This document shows positions 1 to 7,670 of a DNA stretch of 64,000 nt, piece by piece. The stretch lies in assembly GCA_934647165.1 (NCBI GenBank), contig CAKUFA010000002.1, forward strand, positions 1-64,000. Direction: 5' to 3'. Both the position numbers and the translations under genes were made by a program. A model generated the notes under the pieces. That model made no database searches. It saw only the letters and a program-made list of their open reading frames with translations, and was not told the DNA's origin. Positions within the stretch are counted from its first letter, which is position 1, and each line of letters opens with the position of its first letter. This stretch comes from an uncultured Clostridia bacterium (GTDB lineage: Bacteria > Bacillota > Clostridia > Christensenellales > Aristaeellaceae).

Positions 1-97
1 CAGCGGTCACGTCCGCTTTGGGCGTTCTGGAACCATTCTCGTACTGCGCAAGGCGAACATCTGCGGATTTCTCCGGGAAGCCCAGCGCCATACAAAT
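1..97 (-). pseudogene. XRE-type helix-turn-helix regulator remnant, cut by the window edge
   Basis: Read on the minus strand this edge encodes MALGFPEKSADVRLAQYEN followed by a segment ending RTPKADV. From memory this resembles the second half of the helix-turn-helix of small XRE regulators common on clostridial mobile elements. Homology seems to begin abruptly at the MALGF codons (about 91). The residues expected before them, the first helix, are replaced by an unrelated proline-rich run read from the neighbouring HNH fragment on the other strand. I infer a truncated remnant whose C-terminal part lies left of the window. Family assignment is by pattern only. Confidence 0.5.
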
Positions 98-437
98 TTT
101 TACTTCTGGTGGCGGAATGGCGCAACGTTCATTTACCGTTCCGATGACAGAAGAAACTATTGCAGAACTTATTAAGACGTTGGAAAATAAGCTTACTGCA
201 AAAGCCTTTGCAAAAGCGCAACGAACCATGATGACGAAAAAGCTGCGTGAGTTTATCAAAACTCGTGATCATTTTACTTGCCGCATTTGTGGGAACTCCA
301 CCCATGTTGAGCCTAACCTGCTACTTGAGATAGATCACATTATCCCTGTGCCCAAAGGTGGTCAGACAGTGGAGGATAATCTCCAGACATTATGCTGGAA
401 ATGCAACCGTGCAAAGAGCGATAAAATGATTGCGTAA
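96..437 (+). pseudogene. HNH endonuclease C-terminal fragment
   Basis: This frame encodes the C-terminal half of an HNH nuclease. A TSGGG segment and a helical linker are followed by two CxxC zinc knuckles (CRIC and CWKC) around the HNH core EIDHIIPVPKGG and NLQTLCWKCNRAK, ending at a normal TAA. The catalytic His of EIDHI and the Asn of CNRAK are intact. The protein looks 5'-truncated: the frame is open to the window edge, but the codons upstream of about 96 are antisense to the HTH remnant and do not look like this family. No convincing ribosome binding site precedes an in-frame start. It is probably a mobile-element remnant; a short functional HNH protein starting inside cannot be excluded. 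Confidence 0.55.
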
Positions 438-538
438 CGATCGAAAGTGCGTGCCGGTTCCGTATATGTATACAGATGCATTTGCGCGGCTGTGCCATCC
501 TCCCGGGTGCGCGCAGCAGGATTCTTACTGCTTGCCCC

Positions 539-568
539 TTGACTTCCTGTCCCTGCTGATGGTACACT
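539..568 (+). promoter_or_regulatory. Probable sigma-A promoter of the cysS leader
   Basis: TTGACT (539-544) and TACACT (563-568) are separated by 18 bases and lie just upstream of the T-box leader. The -35 is one base from consensus and the -10 two bases. Confidence 0.5.
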
Positions 569-574
569 ATAACT

Positions 575-816
575 GCGCGTTGAGCGGGAAGAGTAGCGCC
601 TGTTTGCGCCCCTTCAGGGAGAGGCCGCCGTGGACTGCAAGCGGCCTTGGGACGCTGGGTGTGAACGTGCGCCCGGGAGCGCGGCGGGCAATGCCGCCCG
701 GTATGGAGCGCCGTGACCGGCTCCGAAAAGTACAATGCAGGAGTGGAACCGCGAGTCAAGTCGCCTCTTGCGTCCGGATTTTCCGGGCGTTGGGGGCGTT
801 TTTTCTATTTTTTTGA
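575..816 (+). promoter_or_regulatory. T-box riboswitch (cysteine tRNA) controlling cysS
   Basis: The conserved T-box core GGAGTGGAACCGCG lies at about 740-753. It is followed by a long GC-rich terminator stem (about 762-798) and a U-rich run (799-815). Upstream, GGCCGC (623-628) pairs with GCGGCC (641-646) around a loop containing TGC (636-638), a plausible cysteine specifier codon. T-box leaders bind uncharged tRNA and switch from terminator to antiterminator, so cysS should be induced when Cys-tRNA is uncharged. The specifier is inferred from the sequence and the downstream gene. Confidence 0.85.
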
Positions 817-837
817 TGCGAAAGGAAGAGACAAAGC

Positions 838-2289
838 ATGTATCTTTACAATTCTGCCACCCATCAGAAAGCGCCATTTGTGACGCATACCCCCGGGCAT
901 GTGGAAATGTACACCTGCGGCCCTACGGTGTATCACTTTGCCCACATCGGCAATCTGCGCAGCTACATCATGGAGGATGTGCTGGAGAAATTCCTGCGCT
1001 ATGAAGGGCTGGATGTGAACCGTGTGATGAACATCACCGATGTTGGACATTTGGCCAGCGATGCGGACACGGGCGAGGACAAGATGCTCAAAGGCGCGCG
1101 GCGCGAACACAAAACGGTGATGGAGATTGCTAAGTTTTACACGGATGCATTTTTTGAGGACTGCCGCAAGCTGAACATCAAACGCCCGGATGTGGTGCAG
1201 CCTGCCACCGGCTGCATTGACGAATACATCGCCATCATCACCCGGCTGCTGGAAAAAGGCTATGCCTATCAGGCAGGCGGCAATGTGTATTTTGATACCT
1301 CCAAGCTCAAGCAGTACTACATTTTCAACGACCATGACGAGGAAGACCTTGCTGTGGGCGTGCGCGAAGGCGTGGAGGAGGACTTGAACAAGCGCAACCG
1401 CAACGACTTTGTGCTGTGGTTTACCAAGAGCAAATTTGAGGATCAGGCGCTGAAATGGGACTCGCCCTGGGGGGTTGGTTATCCCGGATGGCATATTGAG
1501 TGCTCCGGCATTTCCATCAAGTACAACGGAGAATATCTTGACCTGCATTGCGGCGGCATTGATAACGCTTTCCCCCACCACACCAATGAAATTGCCCAGT
1601 CGGAGTCCTATCTGGGGCATGCGTGGTGCCCGCAGTGGTTCCATGTGCACCATCTGAATACGGCCACGGGCAAAATGTCCAAGTCCAAGGGGGAATTCCT
1701 TACGGTATCCCTGCTGGAAGAAAAGGGCTTTGATCCCCTGAGCTACCGTTTCTTCTGCCTGCAGAGCCACTATCGCCGCAATCTGGTGTTCTCCTGGGAA
1801 AACCTGCAAAACGCACAGGCGGCCTATCAGAAAATTATCCGCCGGACGGCGGCGCTCGATCCGGCCAAGGGGCAGGCGGACGAGGAAGCGATGACGCCTT
1901 ATCGTGAGCAGTTCCTGCAGCAGGTTGGCAACGACCTGAACACGTCCCTGGGCATTACGGCGCTCTATGATGTGCTGAAGGCTCCCCTGAACGACGCGAG
2001 CAAGCTGGCGCTGCTGGACAGCTTTGACACCGTGCTGGGCCTTGACCTGACAAAGAAAGCCGCCGAGATGCGCAAAGAGGAAGCGGAGGCGAAAAAGAAC
2101 GCCAGCACGACCGACGGCTACACGGTGGAGGGCGAGGGCGACCCTGCCGTTGACGCACTGGTGCGCCAGCGCGCGCAGGCGAAAAAGGCGCGCGACTTTG
2201 CCGCGGCTGACCGCATCCGGGACGAGCTGAAGGCACAGGGCATTGAAATTACCGATGTGCCCGGCGGTGCTGTATGGAAGCGGATCTAA
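838..2289 (+). CDS. cysS: Cysteinyl-tRNA synthetase
   Basis: Class I aminoacyl-tRNA synthetase that charges tRNA-Cys in the cytoplasm. It is 483 residues, normal for the family. The zinc-ligand Cys27 starts the TCGPTVY motif and HIGN is at 36-39. The WHIECSGIS motif supplies another zinc Cys, FPHHTNEIAQSE is intact, and KMSKSKG lies near residue 279. The usual HGGG before FPHH reads HCGG, a small departure. ATG 838 follows a purine-rich ribosome binding site (AAAGGAAGAGA) directly after the T-box terminator, so the gene is expressed mainly on readthrough. Identification is firm. Confidence 0.97.
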   Translation: MYLYNSATHQKAPFVTHTPGHVEMYTCGPTVYHFAHIGNLRSYIMEDVLEKFLRYEGLDVNRVMNITDVGHLASDADTGEDKMLKGARREHKTVMEIAKFYTDAFFEDCRKLNIKRPDVVQPATGCIDEYIAIITRLLEKGYAYQAGGNVYFDTSKLKQYYIFNDHDEEDLAVGVREGVEEDLNKRNRNDFVLWFTKSKFEDQALKWDSPWGVGYPGWHIECSGISIKYNGEYLDLHCGGIDNAFPHHTNEIAQSESYLGHAWCPQWFHVHHLNTATGKMSKSKGEFLTVSLLEEKGFDPLSYRFFCLQSHYRRNLVFSWENLQNAQAAYQKIIRRTAALDPAKGQADEEAMTPYREQFLQQVGNDLNTSLGITALYDVLKAPLNDASKLALLDSFDTVLGLDLTKKAAEMRKEEAEAKKNASTTDGYTVEGEGDPAVDALVRQRAQAKKARDFAAADRIRDELKAQGIEITDVPGGAVWKRI

Positions 2290-2313
2290 ACCGCGCCTTG
2301 GCAGGCTGGATAT

Positions 2314-2343
2314 TTGACAGCCTTCCCGGCAAGGCTTTATAAT
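2314..2343 (+). promoter_or_regulatory. Consensus sigma-A promoter
   Basis: TTGACA (2314-2319) and TATAAT (2338-2343) are perfect hexamers 18 bases apart, just before the small membrane-protein gene at 2368. This gene can therefore be transcribed independently of cysS. Confidence 0.75.
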
Positions 2344-2367
2344 GGCAACATGAAAGGAGCTGACGCC

Positions 2368-2988
2368 ATGGCTGCAAAGCGGAACCCGGCACGGAAGAAG
2401 CCGGTTTGGGGAAAGATCCTGCATGTTGCCGCCGCAACGCTTACCACGCTGGTGCTGCTGGTTGTGTTTTATCTGGCGGTGGTGCTGGGACAGCCCACCG
2501 GCGAGGACGATACGCCTTCCCTGGAAACCCAGGCGCTGCTGCCTGCCGCGCCTGCCGAACACATTGCGGACGAGGCGGAGCTTGGCGAGTTGATCAGCCG
2601 CTTTCCTGTGCCGGTGATGGCCTTTCTTTCAGGCGCGGGGCCTGTTTTGCAGCAGGGCGCCAGCTTTGACACGGCTTTTGAAAACGGCTTTGCCCGTGTG
2701 CTGGAGCTGACCTATGCCCTGTCTGACGGCGGCGTGGTGCAGCTGCGCACCATTTATCCTGCCCGTGCCCTATCGCTGATTGAGCGCGGAGCGTATCACC
2801 TGAACCGAGCCGGAAGCGTTTCCCTTTGCGGCCTGCGTGCGGTGGAAATGCAATCGCAGCAGAGCATTCGCCTGCATGCCCAATCCGAGGATGCGGTGTA
2901 TGCGCTGACGGCGCCCCAAATGAACGATGACGCACTGTCAACGCTCACCAAATCGCTTCAGCTGCTCACAGCAACCGGCGGCACGTGA
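2368..2988 (+). CDS. Membrane-anchored protein of unknown function
   Basis: I do not recognise a family. The 206-residue product starts with a basic stretch and one hydrophobic segment at about residues 17-40, which should be a signal anchor. An alanine/proline/acid-rich linker follows, then a roughly 130-residue extracytoplasmic domain without cysteines in a recognisable pattern. ATG 2368 is preceded by AAAGGAGC at suitable spacing. It has its own promoter and no obvious operon partner. The downstream gap to the TetR-type gene is about 150 bases. Confidence 0.65.
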   Translation: MAAKRNPARKKPVWGKILHVAAATLTTLVLLVVFYLAVVLGQPTGEDDTPSLETQALLPAAPAEHIADEAELGELISRFPVPVMAFLSGAGPVLQQGASFDTAFENGFARVLELTYALSDGGVVQLRTIYPARALSLIERGAYHLNRAGSVSLCGLRAVEMQSQQSIRLHAQSEDAVYALTAPQMNDDALSTLTKSLQLLTATGGT

Positions 2989-3138
2989 CGGCAAGGCTGT
3001 TTTGCTAAAACGCGATCACCAATCCGGTTGATTCTGCAGCTTTTGATGCATGAAATGCTATTTTAGACCCATTCGTTCACATTGATGTCATCTTGCGCTG
3101 CTAAAGTGATTCCATGGAAAGTGGAAGGGGAGTGCACC

Positions 3139-3687
3139 GTGGCCGAATCAGGTATCACCAAGAAGGTCTTGGCCTATGCCATGAAGGATTTGATGCGCCA
3201 GCGCCCGTTGAGCAAAATTACCGTTGGCGATATCTGCGATGCCTGTGACATGAATCGCAAGAGCTTCTATTATCATTTCCGTGACAAGTATGATTTGGTG
3301 AACTGGATCTTCTATACGGATTTTTTTGAAGAGTATCAGCAGCAGGACAGCGCGCTGGCGCCTGTGGACGCACTGGAACGATTCTGCCTGTTTTTTCAGA
3401 AGAATCAGGCGTTTTATCGTTCTGCCCTTAAACAGACGGGACAGAACTCCTTTTATGAATATTTGGGAGACGTGCTTCGCCCGCTGATGAGCGGCCGCCT
3501 GAAAGCCTACTTTGCCCATGACGAGCATTTTGACTTTTATGTGGACTTTTTTGTGAATATCTACCGCGATGCGGTTGTGCGCTGGCTGATGGACGGCTGC
3601 AAGATTGAGGCTCATACCTTTGTGCGGTTATTGTATCGTGCTTCCGCCATTGTGGGGCAGATTGCCCCTGCGGAAGAGACCGTCTGA
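3139..3687 (+). CDS. TetR/AcrR-family transcriptional regulator
   Basis: The 182-residue product has a TetR-type N-terminal helix-turn-helix at about residues 10-55: DLMRQRPLSKITVGDI, then CDMNRKSFYYHF and DKYDLVNWIF. This FYYHF-DKYDL pattern is typical of the DhaS-like clostridial TetR subgroup. The C-terminal part is helical, as expected of a ligand-binding or dimerisation domain. GTG 3139 is chosen because AAGGGGAG precedes it at good spacing; an in-frame extension to 3082 has no ribosome binding site. No adjacent divergent target is evident, so the regulated genes are unknown. Confidence 0.85.
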   Translation: MAESGITKKVLAYAMKDLMRQRPLSKITVGDICDACDMNRKSFYYHFRDKYDLVNWIFYTDFFEEYQQQDSALAPVDALERFCLFFQKNQAFYRSALKQTGQNSFYEYLGDVLRPLMSGRLKAYFAHDEHFDFYVDFFVNIYRDAVVRWLMDGCKIEAHTFVRLLYRASAIVGQIAPAEETV

Positions 3688-3750
3688 CGCGGGTGAAAGA
3701 AAGACAGGCCGGGAGCGCAAGCTGCTTCCGGCCATTGGGGGTACAAAAAA

Positions 3751-3779
3751 ACCTGCAAGCAACGCTTGCAGGTTTTTTG
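3751..3779. terminator. Bidirectional intrinsic terminator
   Basis: A perfect 10-bp stem (ACCTGCAAGC, 3751-3760, with GCTTGCAGGT, 3764-3773) has a 3-base loop, an A-run on its left and a T-run on its right. It can end both the TetR-type transcript (plus) and the tRNA-Ser transcript (minus). Confidence 0.85.
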
Positions 3780-3781
3780 TG

Positions 3782-3870
3782 CGGAGAAGCCGGGATTTGA
3801 ACCCGGGCTGCGCTTATCGCACACTACTCCCTTAGCAGGGGAGCCCCTTCGGCCTCTTGGGTACTTCTCC
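3782..3870 (-). tRNA. tRNA-Ser (anticodon GCT)
   Basis: On the minus strand this is a class II tRNA with acceptor stem GGAGAAG/CTTCTCC, discriminator G and anticodon loop CTGCTAA within a CTCCC/GGGAG stem. It has a long variable arm and a standard T arm (GGTTCAAATCC). The 3' CCA is not encoded, so a CCA-adding enzyme is needed. Confidence 0.95.
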
Positions 3871-3890
3871 ATGTCAAGTGAGGATGAAAT

Positions 3891-3979
3891 TGGCGGAGAG
3901 AGAGGGATTCGAACCCCCGGTGCCTTTCGACATCACTGGTTTTCAAGACCAGCGCCTTCAACCGCTCGGCCATCTCTCC
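3891..3979 (-). tRNA. tRNA-Ser (anticodon TGA)
   Basis: On the minus strand this is a class II tRNA with acceptor stem GGAGAGA/TCTCTCC, discriminator G, anticodon loop CTTGAAA within CTGGT/ACCAG, a long variable arm, T arm GGTTCGAATCC and an encoded CCA (3891-3893). It lies 20 bases upstream of tRNA-Ser(GCT), presumably in one transcript. Confidence 0.96.
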
Positions 3980-4069
3980 CGATAGAACCAGCTTGCTCAT
4001 TATAGCACGGTTTCAGGAGCACGTCAAGGGCTGATTTTTGACAATTTTGCATGTTTTGGATGCGGAGGC

Positions 4070-4097
4070 TTGCAAAAGGGCGCAAAGTGTGTATAAT
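4070..4097 (+). promoter_or_regulatory. Sigma-A promoter of the ileS leader
   Basis: TTGCAA (4070-4075) and a consensus TATAAT (4092-4097) are 16 bases apart, upstream of the isoleucine T-box. Confidence 0.65.
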
Positions 4098-4104
4098 ATT
4101 TGGT

Positions 4105-4363
4105 GTTCACTGGGAAGGGGACGGTTATGCTCCGCGCCTGAAGCGAGCCGGAAAAGGGTGCGAGTCCGGCAGGAAAGAGGAGCATGGCAGATCACCCCGG
4201 AGTGAGGTGGCCTGAAATCATCAGGGCGGCCCGGGATCTCCCGTTACAGAGAAGGCGGCGCTTTCCGGCGCTGCGCAGAGTGGACGGCTTCGCCGTCAAA
4301 TTGGGTGGTACCGCGGATGAAAAGATCCGTCCCAGCAGTTGTCAGCGCTGGGACGTTTTTTTG
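4105..4363 (+). promoter_or_regulatory. T-box riboswitch (isoleucine tRNA) controlling ileS
   Basis: The canonical T-box core GGGTGGTACCGCGG is at 4303-4316. The terminator is CGTCCCAGC (329-337 of this kilobase) pairing with GCTGGGACG (347-355), then seven T's ending at 4362. An ATC at 4191-4193 in the stem I region is a plausible isoleucine specifier. A reading frame runs through this leader in frame with ileS, but it is a leader artefact, not protein. Confidence 0.92.
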
Positions 4364-4414
4364 TGCCCGGCGATTCCTTTCGAAGTGACAGAGCATGAAG
4401 GAGGCAATCACACC

Positions 4415-7400
4415 ATGTACGACAAGGTTTCTACGGACATGAGCGTTGTGGAACGCGAGCATGAGATCGCGGCCAAGTGGAAGGAGCAGGACATCATCCG
4501 CAAGTCCTTTAAGCTCCGGGACGGAAGCGGTGAGCACTTCACTTTTTTCGACGGCCCGCCCACGGCCAATGGTAAGCCCCACATCGGCCACATTGAAACC
4601 CGCGTTATCAAAGATCTGTTCCCCCGTTTCTGGACGATGAAGGGCAAGAGCGTCACCCGCAAGGCCGGGTGGGATACCCACGGCCTACCGGTGGAGCTGG
4701 AGGTTGAAAAGGTGCTGGGTCTGGACGGCAAGCCGCAGATCGAGCAGTATGGCATTGAGCCGTTCATCGGCGAGTGCAAAAAGAGCGTGTGGAAGTATCT
4801 GCACGAGTGGGAAAAGATGAGCGACCAGGTGGGCTACTGGGTGGACATGGAGCACCCCTACGTGACCTACCACAACGACTATATCGAGAGCGAATGGTGG
4901 AGCCTGAAGAAGATCTACGACAAGGGTATGCTCTACCTTGGCCATAAGATTGCCCCCTATTGCCCCCGCTGCGGCACGGCGCTGTCCAGCCACGAGGTGG
5001 CGCAGGGCTATAAGAACGTGAAGGAAGTTTCCGCCATTGTGCGCTTCCATGTCAAGGACATGGAAAACACCTCCTTCCTGGCATGGACGACCACGCCCTG
5101 GACGCTGCCCAGCAACCTTGCTTTGTGCGTGAACCCTGGCGCGACCTATTGCAAGTTCAACTGCGAGGGCGAAACGTTCATCATGGCCAAGGCACTGGTG
5201 GAAAAGGTGTTTGCCGGCAAGGAAGTGGAGATGCTGGAGGAAATGCCCGGCCAGAGCCTGGTGGGCATGGAATATGAGCCGCTGTATCGCTTTGTGGAGC
5301 CCGAGGGCGGCAAGGCGTGGGTGGTCATTGCGGACAACTACGTCACCATGGAAGACGGCACGGGCATTGTTCACATCGCCCCTGCCTTTGGTGAGGACGA
5401 TAACCGCGTGTGCAAGGCAAACGGCATCGCCTTTGTGAATCTGGTGGACACGCAGGGCTGCATGGCCAAGGAGACCAAGTGGCCGGGCGTATTTGTGAAA
5501 AAGGCCGATCCCATGGTGCTGGATGATCTGAAGGAGCGCAAGCTGCTGTTTGCGGCTATCCCCTTTGCGCATGATTATCCTTTCTGCTGGCGCTGCGATA
5601 CGCCCCTGCTGTATTATCCCCGCCCCACCTGGTACATCAAGATGACGGCTGTGCGCGATAACCTGATGCGCAACAACCGCACCATCAACTGGATGCCTGA
5701 GCACATCAAGGAAGGCCGCATGGGCAACTTCCTGGAAAATGTGATCGACTGGGGTCTGAGCCGTGAGCGCTATTGGGGAACGCCCCTGCCGGTGTGGACG
5801 TGCGAATGCGGCCATGTGCATGTGGTCGGCTCCATTGAGGAGCTGCGCAAAATGGCCGTGAAGGATCCGGGCCCGGATATTGAGCTGCACCGCCCCTACA
5901 TTGACGAGGTGACGCTGCGGTGCGAGAAGTGCGGCGGCGAGATGCACCGTGTGCACGACGTGATTGACTGCTGGTACGATTCCGGCTCCATGCCCTTTGC
6001 GCAGTGGCACTATCCCTTCGAAAACAAGGAAAAGTTTGAGCAGAACTTCCCGGCGGATTTCATTTCCGAGGCAATTGACCAGACACGCGGCTGGTTCTAC
6101 ACCCTGGAGGCAATTTCCACCGTGCTGTTCGACCGCGCGCCCTTCAACAACTGCATCGTCATGGGTCACGTGCAGGACGCCGAGGGGCACAAGATGTCCA
6201 AGCACCTGGGCAATGTGGTGGATCCCTTCAAAATGCTGGATAAATTCGGCGCCGATGCGCTGCGCTGGTATTTCTACACCACCACCGCGCCGTGGCTGCC
6301 CAAGCGCTTCTCCGAGAAGGCCGTGATGGAAGGCCAGCGCAAGGTGCTGGGCACGCTGAAGAACACCTATGCCTTCTTTGTGATGTATGCGCAGATTGAC
6401 GGCTTTGACCCCAAGGAGCATCCGCTGGAGAACGTGCAGCTGTCGCTGATGGACAAGTGGATTCTGTCCCGGCTGAATTCCCTCATTGCCCGCGTGGACA
6501 GCGACCTGACCGCATACCGCATCACCGAGCCTGCCGGCGCGATTGCAGACTTTGTGGATGAGCTGAGCAACTGGTATGTGCGCCGCGGCCGTGAACGTTT
6601 CTGGGGCAAGGGCATGGCCGGTGACAAGGAAGCCGCCTTTGCGACCCTGTATCATGTGCTGGTGACCCTCAGCAAGGTGATTGCGCCCTTTGTGCCCTTC
6701 CTGGCCGAGGATATTTATCAGAACCTGGTGGTCAACAACATTCCTGGCGCGCCGGAATCCGTGCACCTGTGCGATTTCCCTGTGTGCGATGAAGAAGCCA
6801 TCGACAAGGACATGGAACAGCAGATGGAAGCACTGCTGGAAGTGGTGCAGTTGGGCCGCGCCTGCCGCAACGCCGCCAGCATGAAGGTGCGCCAGCCTGC
6901 CGCACGCCTGTTTGTGAAGGGCGCGTCCTTCCACGAGGCCTATCAGGTGCTCTGCGAGGATGAGCTGAACGTGAAACAGGTGATTTTCACTGACAGCGCG
7001 CGGGATTACACCACCCACAAGCTCAAGCCGCAGCTGCGCACCCTGGGGCCGAAGTACGGCAAGCTGCTGGGCAAAATCAGCCAGCAGTTGGCGCAGATGG
7101 ACGGCAACGACGTGGTGGAGGCCTTTGAACGCGGCGAACAGGTTGCCTTTGAAGTGGATGGCACCGCTGTGACCCTCTCCAAGGAAGACGTGCTCACCGA
7201 GCCCATGCAGAAGGAAGGCTTCACGGCCCTGGAGGACAAGGGTGTGACGGTGGTGCTGGACACCACCCTGACCCCTGAGCTGGTGCAGGAAGGCTATGCC
7301 CGCGAAGTGATCAGCAAAATCCAGACCATGCGCAAGGATACGGACTTTGAGGTGACCGACCGCATTGATGTGCGCTACAGCTGCGGCGATACCCTGGCGA

Positions 7401-7546
7401 GCGCCATTGACGCATCCCGGGAAATGATTATGAATGGCGTGCTCGCCCTCACCCTTGACCGCGAAGAGGCGGACGGCTCCTTCATCGCCAAGGAGTGGGA
7501 TGTCAACGGCGAAAAGGCTGTCATCAGCATTCGGAAACACGTGTAA
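4415..7546 (+). CDS. ileS: Isoleucyl-tRNA synthetase, eukaryotic-like (IleS2) class
   Basis: Class I synthetase of 1043 residues charging tRNA-Ile. HIGH is at residues 56-59 and KMSKH near 592. The catalytic core contains GWDTHGLPVELEVEKVLG, and the KMSKHLGNVVDP form is used. Both are, from memory, characteristic of the eukaryotic-like IleRS2 group rather than the standard bacterial IleS1. Editing-domain motifs such as AWTTTPWTLPSNLA are present. ATG 4415 follows GAAGGAGG and comes after the T-box terminator. IleRS2 enzymes are typically poorly inhibited by mupirocin, so natural tolerance is a reasonable inference. Confidence 0.95.
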   Translation: MYDKVSTDMSVVEREHEIAAKWKEQDIIRKSFKLRDGSGEHFTFFDGPPTANGKPHIGHIETRVIKDLFPRFWTMKGKSVTRKAGWDTHGLPVELEVEKVLGLDGKPQIEQYGIEPFIGECKKSVWKYLHEWEKMSDQVGYWVDMEHPYVTYHNDYIESEWWSLKKIYDKGMLYLGHKIAPYCPRCGTALSSHEVAQGYKNVKEVSAIVRFHVKDMENTSFLAWTTTPWTLPSNLALCVNPGATYCKFNCEGETFIMAKALVEKVFAGKEVEMLEEMPGQSLVGMEYEPLYRFVEPEGGKAWVVIADNYVTMEDGTGIVHIAPAFGEDDNRVCKANGIAFVNLVDTQGCMAKETKWPGVFVKKADPMVLDDLKERKLLFAAIPFAHDYPFCWRCDTPLLYYPRPTWYIKMTAVRDNLMRNNRTINWMPEHIKEGRMGNFLENVIDWGLSRERYWGTPLPVWTCECGHVHVVGSIEELRKMAVKDPGPDIELHRPYIDEVTLRCEKCGGEMHRVHDVIDCWYDSGSMPFAQWHYPFENKEKFEQNFPADFISEAIDQTRGWFYTLEAISTVLFDRAPFNNCIVMGHVQDAEGHKMSKHLGNVVDPFKMLDKFGADALRWYFYTTTAPWLPKRFSEKAVMEGQRKVLGTLKNTYAFFVMYAQIDGFDPKEHPLENVQLSLMDKWILSRLNSLIARVDSDLTAYRITEPAGAIADFVDELSNWYVRRGRERFWGKGMAGDKEAAFATLYHVLVTLSKVIAPFVPFLAEDIYQNLVVNNIPGAPESVHLCDFPVCDEEAIDKDMEQQMEALLEVVQLGRACRNAASMKVRQPAARLFVKGASFHEAYQVLCEDELNVKQVIFTDSARDYTTHKLKPQLRTLGPKYGKLLGKISQQLAQMDGNDVVEAFERGEQVAFEVDGTAVTLSKEDVLTEPMQKEGFTALEDKGVTVVLDTTLTPELVQEGYAREVISKIQTMRKDTDFEVTDRIDVRYSCGDTLASAIDASREMIMNGVLALTLDREEADGSFIAKEWDVNGEKAVISIRKHV

Positions 7547-7552
7547 GGCGCT

Positions 7553-7592
7553 GCGAGGGAGGTGGCTTCGACAAGGGAAGCCCCTCCCTCGC
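7553..7592 (+). terminator. Terminator-like hairpin after ileS
   Basis: GCGAGGGAGG (7553-7562) pairs with CCTCCCTCGC (7583-7592), with further pairing of GGCTTC and GAAGCC inside. The T-run after it is weak, so partial termination or 3'-end protection is possible. Confidence 0.5.
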
Positions 7593-7670
7593 ATGCCTTT
7601 GTACAGGGCGGCGCGAAGGTTTCGGACAAGCCGCGCATCGCGCCGCAATCGCTTTTAGAAGGAGTTATAC

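Noticed and set aside
4184..4414. Apparent 77-residue N-terminal extension of IleRS
   Set aside because: It runs through the T-box core and terminator; IleRS homology begins at ATG 4415 behind a strong ribosome binding site.
4685..7648. 987-codon open frame antisense to ileS
   Set aside because: Shadow of a long GC-rich gene with biased third positions. It has no ribosome binding site, no family motifs and a His/Gly/Arg-rich composition typical of antisense frames.
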